Below are positions 1 to 8,379 of a stretch of 64,000 nt of DNA, piece after piece. The notes under the pieces were generated by a model, which saw nothing but the letters and a program-made list of their open reading frames with translations, had not been told where the DNA came from and made no database searches. The position numbers and the translations under genes are program-made. Numbering within the stretch: the stretch's first letter is position 1; every line of letters starts with the position of its first letter. The stretch comes from Paractinoplanes abujensis. Lineage in GTDB: Bacteria > Actinomycetota > Actinomycetes > Mycobacteriales > Micromonosporaceae. Location: contig NZ_JACHMF010000001.1 in the NCBI RefSeq assembly GCF_014204895.1, positions 1,612,001 to 1,676,000 on the forward strand. The letters run 5' to 3'.

Positions 1-29
1 TCCTAAACGCGACCCGCGCAGTGTCGATG

Positions 30-56
30 GGGACCACCATGGACCGGTGTGGTCCC
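30..56. other. Perfect 8-bp inverted repeat upstream of the first gene
   Basis: Positions 30-37 (GGGACCAC) pair exactly with 49-56 (GTGGTCCC) around an 11-base loop. It lies 25 bp before the diguanylate cyclase start. There is no T run after it, so it may be an operator or the terminator of a gene outside the window. Confidence 0.4.
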
Positions 57-80
57 TGCCGACCCCGAGAGTGAGGCCGC

Positions 81-1589
81 GTGGCGCTTGTGAACCGCGC
101 GCTGCGCCGTGACCCATGGCTGCTGGGCCTGCTGGTCTGGACGGGTCTCACGTTTCTCGTGTTCACCGCCCTGGCCGGGGAAACCGTATGGCAGGTGCGG
201 CTCTTCTGGCTGTTCCAGCCCGGCGCCGACCTGCTGCTGACGATCTTCTCGTGGCGGGTGGCCCGGCTCGCGACCGGCGCGATCAGGCGGTTCTGGCTGG
301 TCCTGACGGTCACCGGCGCACTGTTCGCGATCGGCGACACCACCCAGTCCGTCCTGACGTTCCTGCCGGGGCAGTGGTCGACCAACGGCGGGAGTGTGCA
401 GACCGTCTGCCTCGGCATCGGCATGACGGCTGTGGTGACGGCGATGCTCATCCATCCCCACCCGAACCGGACCGGCCGGGAACGGCTCGGCTTCTGGCTC
501 GACTCGGCCACGGTGCTCGTCGCGGGGGCCGTCGTCGCGTGGTGCTCGCTGGTGACACCGGACGGCAACACCCGATCGGACATGCTCGCCGTGCTCGCGG
601 CGACCGGCGTGGCCATCACGGCCTCGTTCGCCTCGGTCAAGATGATCCTGAGCGGCAACGCGCCCATGCACAAGGCGGCCGCGATGCCGATGATCGGCGC
701 GGCCATGGTGATGAGCGTCGGCATGTTCCTCGCCCCGGCCGGCGGCGAGACGCACCCGGTGATTTACTTCGTGCGCTACCTGCCCACCGTGCTGCTGTGC
801 GCCGGTCCGCGCGTGCAGCTGCTGCTCGCGAGCAGCGACCGCTCGGCGTTCGGTGAGCGCCGCCGCAAGCCGTACAGCCTTCTCCCGTACGGGGCGATGG
901 TTGTCGCTTTCGGTGTGCTGGCGCTCGCGCTGCCCGGTGGGGTGAACGGGCGGCTGTGGGGTGTGGTGGCCGGGCTCGCGCTGATCTGCGCGCTGGTGGC
1001 CTGGCGGCAACTGGTCGCGTTCCACGACAACCAGGCCCTCATCTCGCGGCTGCGCGAGCACGAGAGCCGGCTGCGCCATCAGGCCCACTTCGACGGGCTG
1101 ACCGGGCTGGCCAACCGTGGGCACTTCAGCGAGCAGGTGGAGCAGGCGCTCGCCGTCACCCCCGCCTCGGTGTCGGTGCTGCTGGTCGACCTGGACGGTT
1201 TCAAGGCGGTCAACGACACGATGGGGCACGCAGCCGGCGACGCCCTGCTGATCGGGGTGGCCGACCGGTTGCGCGGGGCGATCCGGTCCGGTGACGTGGC
1301 CGCTCGTCTCGGTGGCGACGAGTTCGCTGTGCTGCTGCCGGGCTGCACCCCGGCCGAGGCCGACCAGACCGCCGTACGGATCCTGGCCGCGCTCACCGTC
1401 CCCGAGCAGATCGACGGCGTTCCCGTACGGGCGGCCGCCTCCATCGGCGTGGCTTCGGCCGCCCCCGGCGCGAACGTCAACTCGCTGCTGCGCGAGGCCG
1501 ACATCGCCATGTACGCCGCCAAGCACCGGGGCAAGGGCACGTGGCTGCGGCACGATCCGAGCATGCTGGCCACGCGCCCCGCCCGGTAG
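81..1589 (+). CDS. Membrane-anchored GGDEF diguanylate cyclase
   Basis: A 502-residue protein that should make cyclic di-GMP from two GTP at the inner face of the membrane. The first ~315 residues form about eight hydrophobic segments of an unrecognised sensory region; a short charged linker with RLREHESRLR follows, then a GGDEF domain from about residue 335. The active-site motif GGDEF is intact at residues 411-415, and RSGD lies five residues before it, the position of the RxxD feedback-inhibition site. The GTG at 81 is chosen because the N-terminus (ALRRDPW) aligns with that of the paralogue at 30736-32262. It ends one base from the convergent cupin gene. Confidence 0.93.
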   Translation: MALVNRALRRDPWLLGLLVWTGLTFLVFTALAGETVWQVRLFWLFQPGADLLLTIFSWRVARLATGAIRRFWLVLTVTGALFAIGDTTQSVLTFLPGQWSTNGGSVQTVCLGIGMTAVVTAMLIHPHPNRTGRERLGFWLDSATVLVAGAVVAWCSLVTPDGNTRSDMLAVLAATGVAITASFASVKMILSGNAPMHKAAAMPMIGAAMVMSVGMFLAPAGGETHPVIYFVRYLPTVLLCAGPRVQLLLASSDRSAFGERRRKPYSLLPYGAMVVAFGVLALALPGGVNGRLWGVVAGLALICALVAWRQLVAFHDNQALISRLREHESRLRHQAHFDGLTGLANRGHFSEQVEQALAVTPASVSVLLVDLDGFKAVNDTMGHAAGDALLIGVADRLRGAIRSGDVAARLGGDEFAVLLPGCTPAEADQTAVRILAALTVPEQIDGVPVRAAASIGVASAAPGANVNSLLREADIAMYAAKHRGKGTWLRHDPSMLATRPAR

Positions 1590-1590
1590 C

Positions 1591-2082
1591 TCAGTCGAGC
1601 CAGATGTTGTCGTGCTCCAGGTAGAACTTCACCTTCTCGTCCTCGCTCATCTCGCCGAGGTGGGCCAGGCCCTCGAAGTAGGCCTCGCGCGGCGCCCCCG
1701 GGGAGAAGTGCAGCAGCATCGACGCGGGCTCGCCCGACTCGTTCTTGAAGGCGTGGATGCCGCCGATCGGCACGTGCACCCAGTCGCCGGGCTCGGTGTC
1801 GATCCACTTCTCGCCGGTGTAGATGCGAATGCTGCCGGTCAGCGTGTAGAACGACTCGGAGATCGAGCGGTGGAAATGCGGGTCCGGTCCGGTCACCCCC
1901 GGCCCGCACTCCCAGCGGTAGAGCCCGAACAGCCCGCCCGTCGAAGCCCCGCTCGACAGGTAGTGCACCTTCGTCCCGTTCGGATAGACCAGCTCGGGCG
2001 GCGTCCCCTCCGGCCGGTAGGTGGCGCTGACTTCTCCGGTTTCCCCGTGGTACTGCGGTGGTGGATACGTCATGAACCCCAT
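1591..2082 (-). CDS. Single-domain cupin protein
   Basis: A 163-residue soluble protein. The C-terminal half holds a conserved cupin barrel: metal-ligand-type histidines in DPHFHRS followed by ESFYTLTGS, and a second motif around HVPIGGIHAF, so both cupin motifs are visible. Such stand-alone cupins bind a metal and act as dioxygenases, isomerases or small-molecule sensors; the sequence does not tell which. Two in-frame ATGs lie 9 bp apart (2082 and 2073). The upstream one has AAGGA about 13 bases before it; the choice is uncertain. It is divergent from the moxR gene and shares its 75-bp regulatory region. Confidence 0.85.
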   Translation of the reverse strand: MGFMTYPPPQYHGETGEVSATYRPEGTPPELVYPNGTKVHYLSSGASTGGLFGLYRWECGPGVTGPDPHFHRSISESFYTLTGSIRIYTGEKWIDTEPGDWVHVPIGGIHAFKNESGEPASMLLHFSPGAPREAYFEGLAHLGEMSEDEKVKFYLEHDNIWLD

Positions 2083-2095
2083 TCTGCCCGGTGAT

Positions 2096-2135
2096 CCTTC
2101 GGTTTTCTTTCGGTGACGCTTCGGCCCGCTTTCGG
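2096..2135 (+). promoter_or_regulatory. Four TTCGG direct repeats with an exact 11-bp period
   Basis: TTCGG occurs at 2098-2102, 2109-2113, 2120-2124 and 2131-2135, each preceded by C or CT. Head-to-tail repeats one helical turn apart are the usual operator form of OmpR/PhoP-family response regulators. The array lies between the cupin (minus) and MoxR (plus) starts, and an OmpR-type regulator is encoded in the downstream block (5956-6633). Autoregulation is an inference. Confidence 0.6.
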
Positions 2136-2157
2136 GGCTGATTGATGTCATCGGCAC

Positions 2158-3168
2158 ATGACAGATGACGTTACGGACCGCCGGCTCGAGCGGACCCTGT
2201 TCGAGGTCAAGAAGGTCATCGTCGGGCAGGACCGGCTCGTCGAGCGGCTCCTGACCGCGCTGCTGGCCGGTGGGCACTGCCTGCTCGAGGGAGTGCCGGG
2301 CGTGGCCAAGACGCTGGCCGCGGAGACCCTCGCCGTCGCGGTGGGCGGCAGCTTCCACCGCATCCAGTTCACACCGGACCTGGTGCCGTCCGACATCCTC
2401 GGCACCCGCATCTACCGCGCCGGCAAGGAGAGCTTCGACGTCGAGCTCGGCCCGATCATGGCGCACATCGTGCTGGCCGACGAGATCAACCGGGCCCCGG
2501 CCAAGGTGCAGTCGGCGCTGCTGGAGGTGATGGCCGAGGGCCACGTCTCGATCGGCGGGCAGACCTATCCCGTACCGCAGCCGTTCCTGGTCCTCGCGAC
2601 CCAGAACCCGATCGAGAGCGAAGGCGTCTACCAGCTGCCCGAGGCCCAGCGCGACCGCTTCCTGATGCGGGTGGTCGTCGGCTACCCGAGCGAGCAGGAG
2701 GAGCTCGGCATCCTCTACCGGATGGGCGGCGCGCGGCCGGTGGCGCAGCCGGTGCTCGACCCGGTGACGCTGCACGAGTTGCAGCTTCGCGCGCGCGCAG
2801 TGTTCGTGCATCACGCGCTGGCCGAATACGTTGTCCGTCTGGTGCTCGCGACGCGCGAACCCGAGCGTTTCGGCCTGCCCGAGGTGGCCGGCCAGCTCGC
2901 GTACGGGGCCAGCCCGCGCGCCACGCTGGGTCTGGTCGCCGCCGGCCGGGCCCTCGCGCTGCTCCGCGGCCGCGACTACGTGCTGCCGGCCGACCTGCTC
3001 GACATCGCCCCCGACGTGCTCGCGCACCGGCTCGTGCTCTCGTTCGACGCGGTCGCCGACGGCGTGCAGCCCGAGCAGATCGTGCGCCGCATCGTCGACG
3101 CCGTCCCGCTGCCGATCATCGCGCCGCAGCAGGAGCTGAGCGGCCCCGGCCTGGGGACGGCCGCGTGA
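2158..3168 (+). CDS. MoxR-family AAA+ ATPase
   Basis: A 336-residue AAA+ ATPase of the MoxR class, thought to act as a chaperone that helps assemble or activate partner proteins carrying VWA domains. Walker A is GVPGVAKT near residue 45, Walker B is VLADEINR near residue 105, and the ATQNPIE sensor-1 stretch typical of MoxR is present. Length is normal. The next two genes (DUF58 and VWA proteins) overlap it head to tail by 4 bases each, which is the usual MoxR arrangement. The ATG at 2158 starts directly downstream of the TTCGG repeat array. Confidence 0.95.
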   Translation: MTDDVTDRRLERTLFEVKKVIVGQDRLVERLLTALLAGGHCLLEGVPGVAKTLAAETLAVAVGGSFHRIQFTPDLVPSDILGTRIYRAGKESFDVELGPIMAHIVLADEINRAPAKVQSALLEVMAEGHVSIGGQTYPVPQPFLVLATQNPIESEGVYQLPEAQRDRFLMRVVVGYPSEQEELGILYRMGGARPVAQPVLDPVTLHELQLRARAVFVHHALAEYVVRLVLATREPERFGLPEVAGQLAYGASPRATLGLVAAGRALALLRGRDYVLPADLLDIAPDVLAHRLVLSFDAVADGVQPEQIVRRIVDAVPLPIIAPQQELSGPGLGTAA

Positions 3169-4127
3169 ACGAGGGTGGCTTCGCGCCCGAGCTCGTCCCC
3201 GAGCGGCGGCTCCGGCGGCTCGAACTGATGATCACGCGGCGTCTCGACGGGCTGCTCCACGGCTCGTACCTGGGCCTGCTCCCCGGCATCGGCAGTGAGC
3301 CCGCCGGCAGCAAGGAGTACCGCCCCGGCGAGGACGAGGTGCGCCGGATGGACTGGGCCGTCACCGCGCGCACCACCGTGCCGCACGTGCGTACGGTCGA
3401 CGCCGACCGGGAACTGGCCACGCACGTGCTGGTCGACGCCAGCGCGAGCATGGACTTCGGCACCGCCGACCTGGAGAAGCGGGAGCTGGCCCTGGCCGCC
3501 GTGGCGGCCGTCGGCTTCCTGACCCTGGGCAACGGCAACCGGCTGGGCGCTCATCTGTTGTCCGGCGACGCCGTACGGCGGTATCCCGCGCGCGGCGGAC
3601 GCCCATCTCTGCTCGCTCTGTTGCGCGCCATGATGCTCACGCCGCGCAACCAGCATCCCGTGTCGCTGGGCGCCGGGATCGAGGCGCTGCACCGCCAGAC
3701 CCCCCGTACGGGATTGGTGGTGGTGGTCTCGGACTTCCTCGACGGTCTCGACGAGGACGGCCTGGGACCGGGCGCGCCCGAATGGGAGGAACCGCTGCGC
3801 CGGCTGGCCGCCCGCCACCAGGTGCTCGCGGTGCAGGTGGGCGACCCGCGCGAGCAGGAGCTGCCCGACGTCGGCCTGCTCACGCTGGTCGACCCGGAGA
3901 CCGGGCGCCGGCGTGAGGTGCCCACCGCGAGCAAGAAGTTGCGCGCCAAATACGCGGCCGCCGCCGCCCAGCAACAGGCCACCATCGCGGCCGCCGTCAA
4001 ACGGGCGGGCGCCGCACACCTTCCCCTGCGGACTGACCGCGACTGGGTCGCCGACATCGTGCGTCACGTGCACGCGCGCCGGCGGCTGAGCCGGGCCGCG
4101 GCGAAACCACAAAGGACACCGTCATGA
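3165..4127 (+). CDS. DUF58 domain protein (MoxR partner)
   Basis: A 320-residue protein with the DUF58 signature: the N-terminal half contains GSEPAGSKEYRPGEDEVRRM-like sequence followed by a VWA-like fold with a LVDASASM metal-site motif near residue 90. DUF58 proteins are routinely encoded beside MoxR ATPases and are thought to be their substrates or co-factors. It has no clear membrane segment, unlike some family members. The GTG start overlaps the moxR stop (GTGA), and the stop overlaps the next ATG, implying translational coupling. Confidence 0.92.
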   Translation: MNEGGFAPELVPERRLRRLELMITRRLDGLLHGSYLGLLPGIGSEPAGSKEYRPGEDEVRRMDWAVTARTTVPHVRTVDADRELATHVLVDASASMDFGTADLEKRELALAAVAAVGFLTLGNGNRLGAHLLSGDAVRRYPARGGRPSLLALLRAMMLTPRNQHPVSLGAGIEALHRQTPRTGLVVVVSDFLDGLDEDGLGPGAPEWEEPLRRLAARHQVLAVQVGDPREQELPDVGLLTLVDPETGRRREVPTASKKLRAKYAAAAAQQQATIAAAVKRAGAAHLPLRTDRDWVADIVRHVHARRRLSRAAAKPQRTPS

Positions 4128-5074
4128 CCTGGCTTTCCCCCGAACGACTGTGGCTGCTGCTCGGCGTCGTCGCGCTCGTCGTGGCGTACGTGGTCGCGCA
4201 GCGCCGCCGCAGCCGGTACGCCGTCCGGTTCACCAACCTCAAGCTGCTCGACCGGGTCGCCCCCAAGCGTCCAGGCTGGCGGCGGCACCTGCCCGCGTCG
4301 CTCTTCCTGGCCATGCTGGGCCTGCTCGTGGTCGGCTTCGCGCAGCCCCAGGCGGAAGTGCGCGTTCCCCGCGAACGCGCGACAGTGCTCGTCGCGGTCG
4401 ACATCTCCCGCTCGATGCTGGCCACCGACGTCGCGCCCAACCGGCTCGACGCGGCCAAGCAGGCGGCCCGCGGCTTCGTCGACGACCTGCCCGAGCAGTT
4501 CAACGTCGGGCTGGTCGGGTTCGCCGGGCAGGCCTCGGTCTTCGTCCCGCCGGGCACCGACCGCGCGCAGCTCGGCACCGGCATCGACCGGCTCGCCGAC
4601 GGCGCCGCCGGGCAGGCCGGCACGGCGATCGGCGACGCCATCTCGTCGGCGCTGGAACAGATCCGCTCGGTCGACGCGGAGGCCGGCGAGGACGTGCCGC
4701 CGGCCCGGGTGATCGTGCTCTCCGACGGCGCCAACACATCGGGCCTGGACCCGGCCGAGGCCGCGCGGATGTCCAACGAACTGGGCGTGCCGGTCGACAC
4801 CATCTCGTTCGGCACGGCCGCCGGCACCATCGGCGACGGCCAGCAGGTGCCGGTCGACGGCGAGACCCTGCGGTCGGTCGCCGAGGCCACCGGCGGACGC
4901 TACTTCGAGGCCGCCAACACCGAGGAACTGAACAACGCGTACGCCGACATCGGCAGCTCGGTCGGCTACCAGACCGAGGTCCGGGAGGTGTCGGCCTGGT
5001 TCATCGGTATCGGGCTGGTGCTCGCCGTGATCGCGGCGCTGGCCTCGATGTTCTGGTTCGCCCGCCTGCCCTGA
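4124..5074 (+). CDS. VWA-domain membrane protein (BatA-like)
   Basis: A 316-residue protein with one N-terminal hydrophobic helix (about residues 5-22), a second around 55-75, a VWA domain (about 85-275) and a C-terminal helix (about 285-310), the BatA/BatB topology. The metal-ion-dependent adhesion site is visible as DISRSM near residue 92, with a later LSDGANTSG motif. The VWA domain would sit outside the cytoplasm between the last helices. It overlaps the DUF58 gene by 4 bases. In well-studied systems such modules support cell-envelope integrity; the target here is unknown. Confidence 0.92.
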   Translation: MTWLSPERLWLLLGVVALVVAYVVAQRRRSRYAVRFTNLKLLDRVAPKRPGWRRHLPASLFLAMLGLLVVGFAQPQAEVRVPRERATVLVAVDISRSMLATDVAPNRLDAAKQAARGFVDDLPEQFNVGLVGFAGQASVFVPPGTDRAQLGTGIDRLADGAAGQAGTAIGDAISSALEQIRSVDAEAGEDVPPARVIVLSDGANTSGLDPAEAARMSNELGVPVDTISFGTAAGTIGDGQQVPVDGETLRSVAEATGGRYFEAANTEELNNAYADIGSSVGYQTEVREVSAWFIGIGLVLAVIAALASMFWFARLP

Positions 5075-5099
5075 ACCTCCCCGCACGGAAAGGAACACC

Positions 5100-5948
5100 A
5101 TGTCTGGACTGGGGTCACCTCGTGGACCTGAGTTCCACTCGCCCGACTGGGCCACCGCGCCCGCCGCGGCACCGGCCCCGGCGCATGCGGCCACCCGTGG
5201 CAAGCGCCTCCCCGCCGCCGCCCTCGCCGCTCTGGCCGTCGTCGGTCTCTCGGCCGGCGCCGGTGGGATGGCCGGTTACGTCGCCGGCCACGATGCCGAG
5301 GAGGCGGCCACGGCCGCCCCGCTGCCCCAGGGCAACATCCCGGCCGACCTGGTCGGGGCGGCGGCCCGGGTGCTGCCCGGCGTCGTGTCGGTGCAGGTGC
5401 GTACCGGTCAGGGCGGCGCCTCCGGCTCCGGGTTCGTCTTCGACGACCGCGGACATATCGTCACCAACAACCACGTCGTGGCGGCCGGCCGCGGCGGCGA
5501 CGTCACCATCGTCGGGCAGGACGGTCAGCGCCGCCCGGCCGAGGTCGTCGGCACCGACCCGGGCAGCGACATCGCGGTGCTGAGGGTCACCGGGGGCTCC
5601 CCGCCGGCGCCGCTGGCCCTGGCCGACCCCAACGGGACCCGGGTCGGCGAGTCCGTGCTGGCCGTGGGCTCGCCGCTGGGGCTCAGCGGAACCGTGACCG
5701 CGGGCATCGTCAGCGCGCTGGACCGGCCCGTACGGCTCGGAGGTCAGACACGGCAGACGGCGGTGCAGACGGACGCCTCGATCAACCCCGGCAATTCCGG
5801 CGGACCCCTCGTCAACGCCCGGGGCGAGGTGATCGGGGTCAACACGGCCATCGCGACCCTGGAGGGCGGCGGCTCGATCGGGATCGGCTTCGCGGTGCCG
5901 ATCGAGCGGGCCCGCCAGGTGGCCGATTCGCTCATCGCGCGGGGATAG
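5100..5948 (+). CDS. HtrA/DegP-type serine protease lacking a PDZ domain
   Basis: A 282-residue membrane-anchored trypsin-like protease of family S1C. A single hydrophobic helix lies at about residues 36-62, preceded by a 33-residue Ala/Pro-rich cytoplasmic tail. The catalytic triad is visible: His about 125 (NNHVV), Asp about 157 (SDIAVL) and Ser about 233 (GNSGGPL). The chain stops 50 residues after the serine, directly after the FAVPI strand, so the usual C-terminal PDZ domain is absent. It has an AAAGGA-type ribosome site, follows the VWA gene by 25 bp and precedes a two-component pair by 7 bp, suggesting a shared envelope-stress role. Confidence 0.93.
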   Translation: MSGLGSPRGPEFHSPDWATAPAAAPAPAHAATRGKRLPAAALAALAVVGLSAGAGGMAGYVAGHDAEEAATAAPLPQGNIPADLVGAAARVLPGVVSVQVRTGQGGASGSGFVFDDRGHIVTNNHVVAAGRGGDVTIVGQDGQRRPAEVVGTDPGSDIAVLRVTGGSPPAPLALADPNGTRVGESVLAVGSPLGLSGTVTAGIVSALDRPVRLGGQTRQTAVQTDASINPGNSGGPLVNARGEVIGVNTAIATLEGGGSIGIGFAVPIERARQVADSLIARG

Positions 5949-5955
5949 TTGACCG

Positions 5956-6633
5956 ATGCGGTTGCTGGTGGTGGAGGACGAAGAGGATCTGGCGGAGGGC
6001 CTGCGCGTCGGGCTAGCCCGCAGTGGATACGCGGTCGACGTGGCGCTCGACGCCGCCCAGGCCTACGACCGGCTGACCGTCAACGAGTACGACCTGATGC
6101 TGCTCGACGTGAACCTGCCCGACGGCGACGGGTTCACGCTGTGCCGCTCGCTACGGTCGGGCGAGATGGACCTGCCCGGCCAGGGCGACCTGCGGGTGCT
6201 CATGCTGACCGCCCGCGGCGGGCTGGACGACCGGGTCCGCGGGTTGGACGGCGGCGCCGACGACTACCTGGTCAAACCCTTCCACCTGGCGGAACTGCAG
6301 GCCCGCGTACGGGCCCTGCTGCGCCGCGACACCGGGGGCGGATCGGCCCGGCTCACCGTGGGTGACATCGTGCTGGACTCGGCGCGGCACCAGGTGACCG
6401 TGGCCGGCCGGCCGCTGGCGCTGACCCCCAAGGAGTTCGGGGTGCTGGAATACCTGATGACCCGGCCCGGGCATGTGGTCTCCAGCGAGGAACTGCTCGA
6501 ACACGTGTGGGACGCCAATGCCGACCCGTTCACCCAGACCGTCCGCGTCACCGTCGGCACGCTGCGGCGCAAGCTCGGCGAGGGCTCGATCGAGACGGTC
6601 GTCGGCCGCGGCTACCGGCTGCGGGAGGGATAA
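5956..6633 (+). CDS. OmpR-family response regulator
   Basis: A 225-residue regulator with an N-terminal receiver domain (EDEEDL acidic pocket at residues 7-12, phosphoacceptor Asp51 in LLDVNLPDGDG, Lys of VKPFH near 110) and a C-terminal winged helix (about residues 130-225, ending YRLREG). It is encoded 7 bp after the HtrA-like protease and 3 bp before its cognate kinase. It is a reasonable candidate to bind the TTCGG repeats at 2098-2135. Confidence 0.95.
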   Translation: MRLLVVEDEEDLAEGLRVGLARSGYAVDVALDAAQAYDRLTVNEYDLMLLDVNLPDGDGFTLCRSLRSGEMDLPGQGDLRVLMLTARGGLDDRVRGLDGGADDYLVKPFHLAELQARVRALLRRDTGGGSARLTVGDIVLDSARHQVTVAGRPLALTPKEFGVLEYLMTRPGHVVSSEELLEHVWDANADPFTQTVRVTVGTLRRKLGEGSIETVVGRGYRLREG

Positions 6634-6636
6634 GTC

Positions 6637-7833
6637 GTGAAGCGCCCTGAGGTGTTCCGGTCGATCCGGTTCCGGCTCACCGTCATCTACTCGACGGTGC
6701 TTTTCGCGCTGGCCGGCCTGACCCTCGGGGTGGTCTACCTCGCGGTCGCGCAGAGCACGTCACCGCGGCCGGTGACCGAGCGCATCGCGAAGGTCTACAA
6801 CACCGACCGCGAATACCTCGGCACCACCACGGTCGCCGAGGTCAGCGAGATCGAGGAGGCGGTCAACTACAGCACGCTGACCAGCCTGCGCCGGTGGTCG
6901 TTCATCGGGCTGGGCGGGCTGTTCGTGGCCAGCCTGGGCATCGGCTGGGTGCTCTCCGGGCGCGCGCTGCGGCCCGTCGGAGCCATCACCCGTACGGCCC
7001 GGGAGATCCAGGCCACCGACCTGTCCCGGCGGATCCGGCTCAACGGGCCGCCCGACGAGCTGCGCGACCTGGCCGACACGATCGACTCGATGCTCGACCG
7101 GCTCGACCACGCGTTCCGGGCCCAGCGGCAGCTCATCGACGACGCCTCGCACGAACTGCGCAGCCCGCTGGCGATCATCCGGACCAACCTGGACGCCTCG
7201 CTGACCGCGCCCGACGCCACGCCGGAGGAACGGACGCGGGCCGTGGCGGTGGTCGACCGGGCCACCACCCGCATGTCCCGGCTCGTCGAGGACCTGCTGG
7301 CCACCGCGCGGCGCGACTCCGACGCCACTGCCGACGCCGAGGTCGACCTGTCGATGGTGGCGCGCGAGGCGGGCGAGGAGTCGTTCGTCACCGACCGCCC
7401 GCTGCACCTGCGCTACGACACAGCGGCCGGGCTGCGGCTGATCGGCGACGCCGACGCGCTGCGCCGGGCGGCGGGAAACCTGCTCTCCAACGCCGTACGG
7501 CTGGCGCCCTCGCACTCCACGGTGACTGTCGCGACGGGTCAGGCCGGGTCGTGGCTGTGGCTGGCCGTGGCCGACGAGGGCCCCGGCATCGCCCCGGCCG
7601 ATCTGCCACGGGTCTTCGATCGCTTCTGGCGGGGCGAAAACGCCGAACTTCCCGGCGTACGCAGGGAGCGCCGCACCGGGCTCGGACTGGCGATCGTGCG
7701 GCAGATCGTCGAGTCGCACGGCGGGCGGGTGGTCGCGTTCTCACCGCCCGGCCACGGCAGCACGTTCGTGCTCTGGCTGCCGGCGGCCGACCGCACCGAC
7801 GAGGAACCACCGCCCGGCGGCAGCCCGATCTAA
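6637..7833 (+). CDS. HAMP-containing sensor histidine kinase
   Basis: A 398-residue membrane kinase. Helices at about residues 12-34 and 85-108 flank a short extracytoplasmic loop of about 50 residues; a HAMP linker, a HisKA domain with His172 in ASHELRSP, and an ATPase domain with the N box (NLLSNAV), DEGPGI and GLGLAI motifs follow. GTG at 6637 is preceded by GGGAGGGA. It is the partner of the regulator 3 bp upstream; the whole MoxR-to-kinase run (2158-7833) is co-directional and probably one transcript. Confidence 0.95.
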   Translation: MKRPEVFRSIRFRLTVIYSTVLFALAGLTLGVVYLAVAQSTSPRPVTERIAKVYNTDREYLGTTTVAEVSEIEEAVNYSTLTSLRRWSFIGLGGLFVASLGIGWVLSGRALRPVGAITRTAREIQATDLSRRIRLNGPPDELRDLADTIDSMLDRLDHAFRAQRQLIDDASHELRSPLAIIRTNLDASLTAPDATPEERTRAVAVVDRATTRMSRLVEDLLATARRDSDATADAEVDLSMVAREAGEESFVTDRPLHLRYDTAAGLRLIGDADALRRAAGNLLSNAVRLAPSHSTVTVATGQAGSWLWLAVADEGPGIAPADLPRVFDRFWRGENAELPGVRRERRTGLGLAIVRQIVESHGGRVVAFSPPGHGSTFVLWLPAADRTDEEPPPGGSPI

Positions 7834-7872
7834 TGTGTCCTCGGGAACGCAGCCGACGACAAGGAGACCCGC

Positions 7873-8328
7873 ATGATCACCGTGACCGGACTGGACGAGC
7901 TCAGGACGATGGCGGGCCGGGACCTCGGGCACAGCTCGTGGCTCGAGGTCACGCAGGAACGGGTCGACGCGTTCGCCGAGGCGACCGGTGACCACCAGTG
8001 GATCCACGTGGACGTGCAACGGGCCCAGGCGGGGCCGTTCGGAGGCACCATCGCGCACGGCTACCTGACGCTGTCGCTGGTGATCCCGTTCTTCGCCGAG
8101 ATCCTGCAGGTCGACGGGGTCAAGATGGGCGTCAACTACGGGCTCGACAAGGTGCGTTTTCCCAGCCCCGTACGGGTGGGGTCGAAAATCCGGCTGGCCG
8201 CGCGCATCGCCGGCATCGAGGAGGTGGCCCGGCGCTGCCTGCAAGTGACGCTCGACTTCACTGTGCAGATCGAGGGAGTGGACAAGCCGGCCTGCGTGGC
8301 CCAGCCCATCTACCGCTACTACGCATAG
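7873..8328 (+). CDS. MaoC-like (R)-hydratase
   Basis: A 151-residue hot-dog-fold protein. The hydratase motif is visible as EATGDHQWIHVD (Asp and His near residues 39 and 44) followed by GGTIAHGYLTLSL, the hallmark of (R)-specific enoyl-CoA hydratases such as PhaJ. It would hydrate 2-enoyl-CoA in fatty-acid or polyketide metabolism. Start supported by AAGGAG 8 bases upstream. It lies 39 bp after the kinase and before a strong terminator, so it may be the last gene of that transcript. Confidence 0.9.
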   Translation: MITVTGLDELRTMAGRDLGHSSWLEVTQERVDAFAEATGDHQWIHVDVQRAQAGPFGGTIAHGYLTLSLVIPFFAEILQVDGVKMGVNYGLDKVRFPSPVRVGSKIRLAARIAGIEEVARRCLQVTLDFTVQIEGVDKPACVAQPIYRYYA

Positions 8329-8330
8329 GG

Positions 8331-8363
8331 GAGCCCGGCGAGACGGCACTGCTCGCCGGGCTC
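8331..8363. terminator. Bidirectional hairpin terminator
   Basis: A perfect 12-bp stem, 8331-8342 with 8352-8363, closes a 9-base loop between two convergent genes (MaoC on plus, secreted protein on minus). No T run follows on the plus side, as is usual in high-GC actinobacteria. Confidence 0.75.
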
Positions 8364-8379
8364 GTCGAACGGGGCCGGG

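Noticed and set aside
3..1553. Long minus-strand open frame across the first gene
   Set aside because: Low-complexity Arg/Gly/His translation; opposite strand of a clear GGDEF gene with intact motifs.
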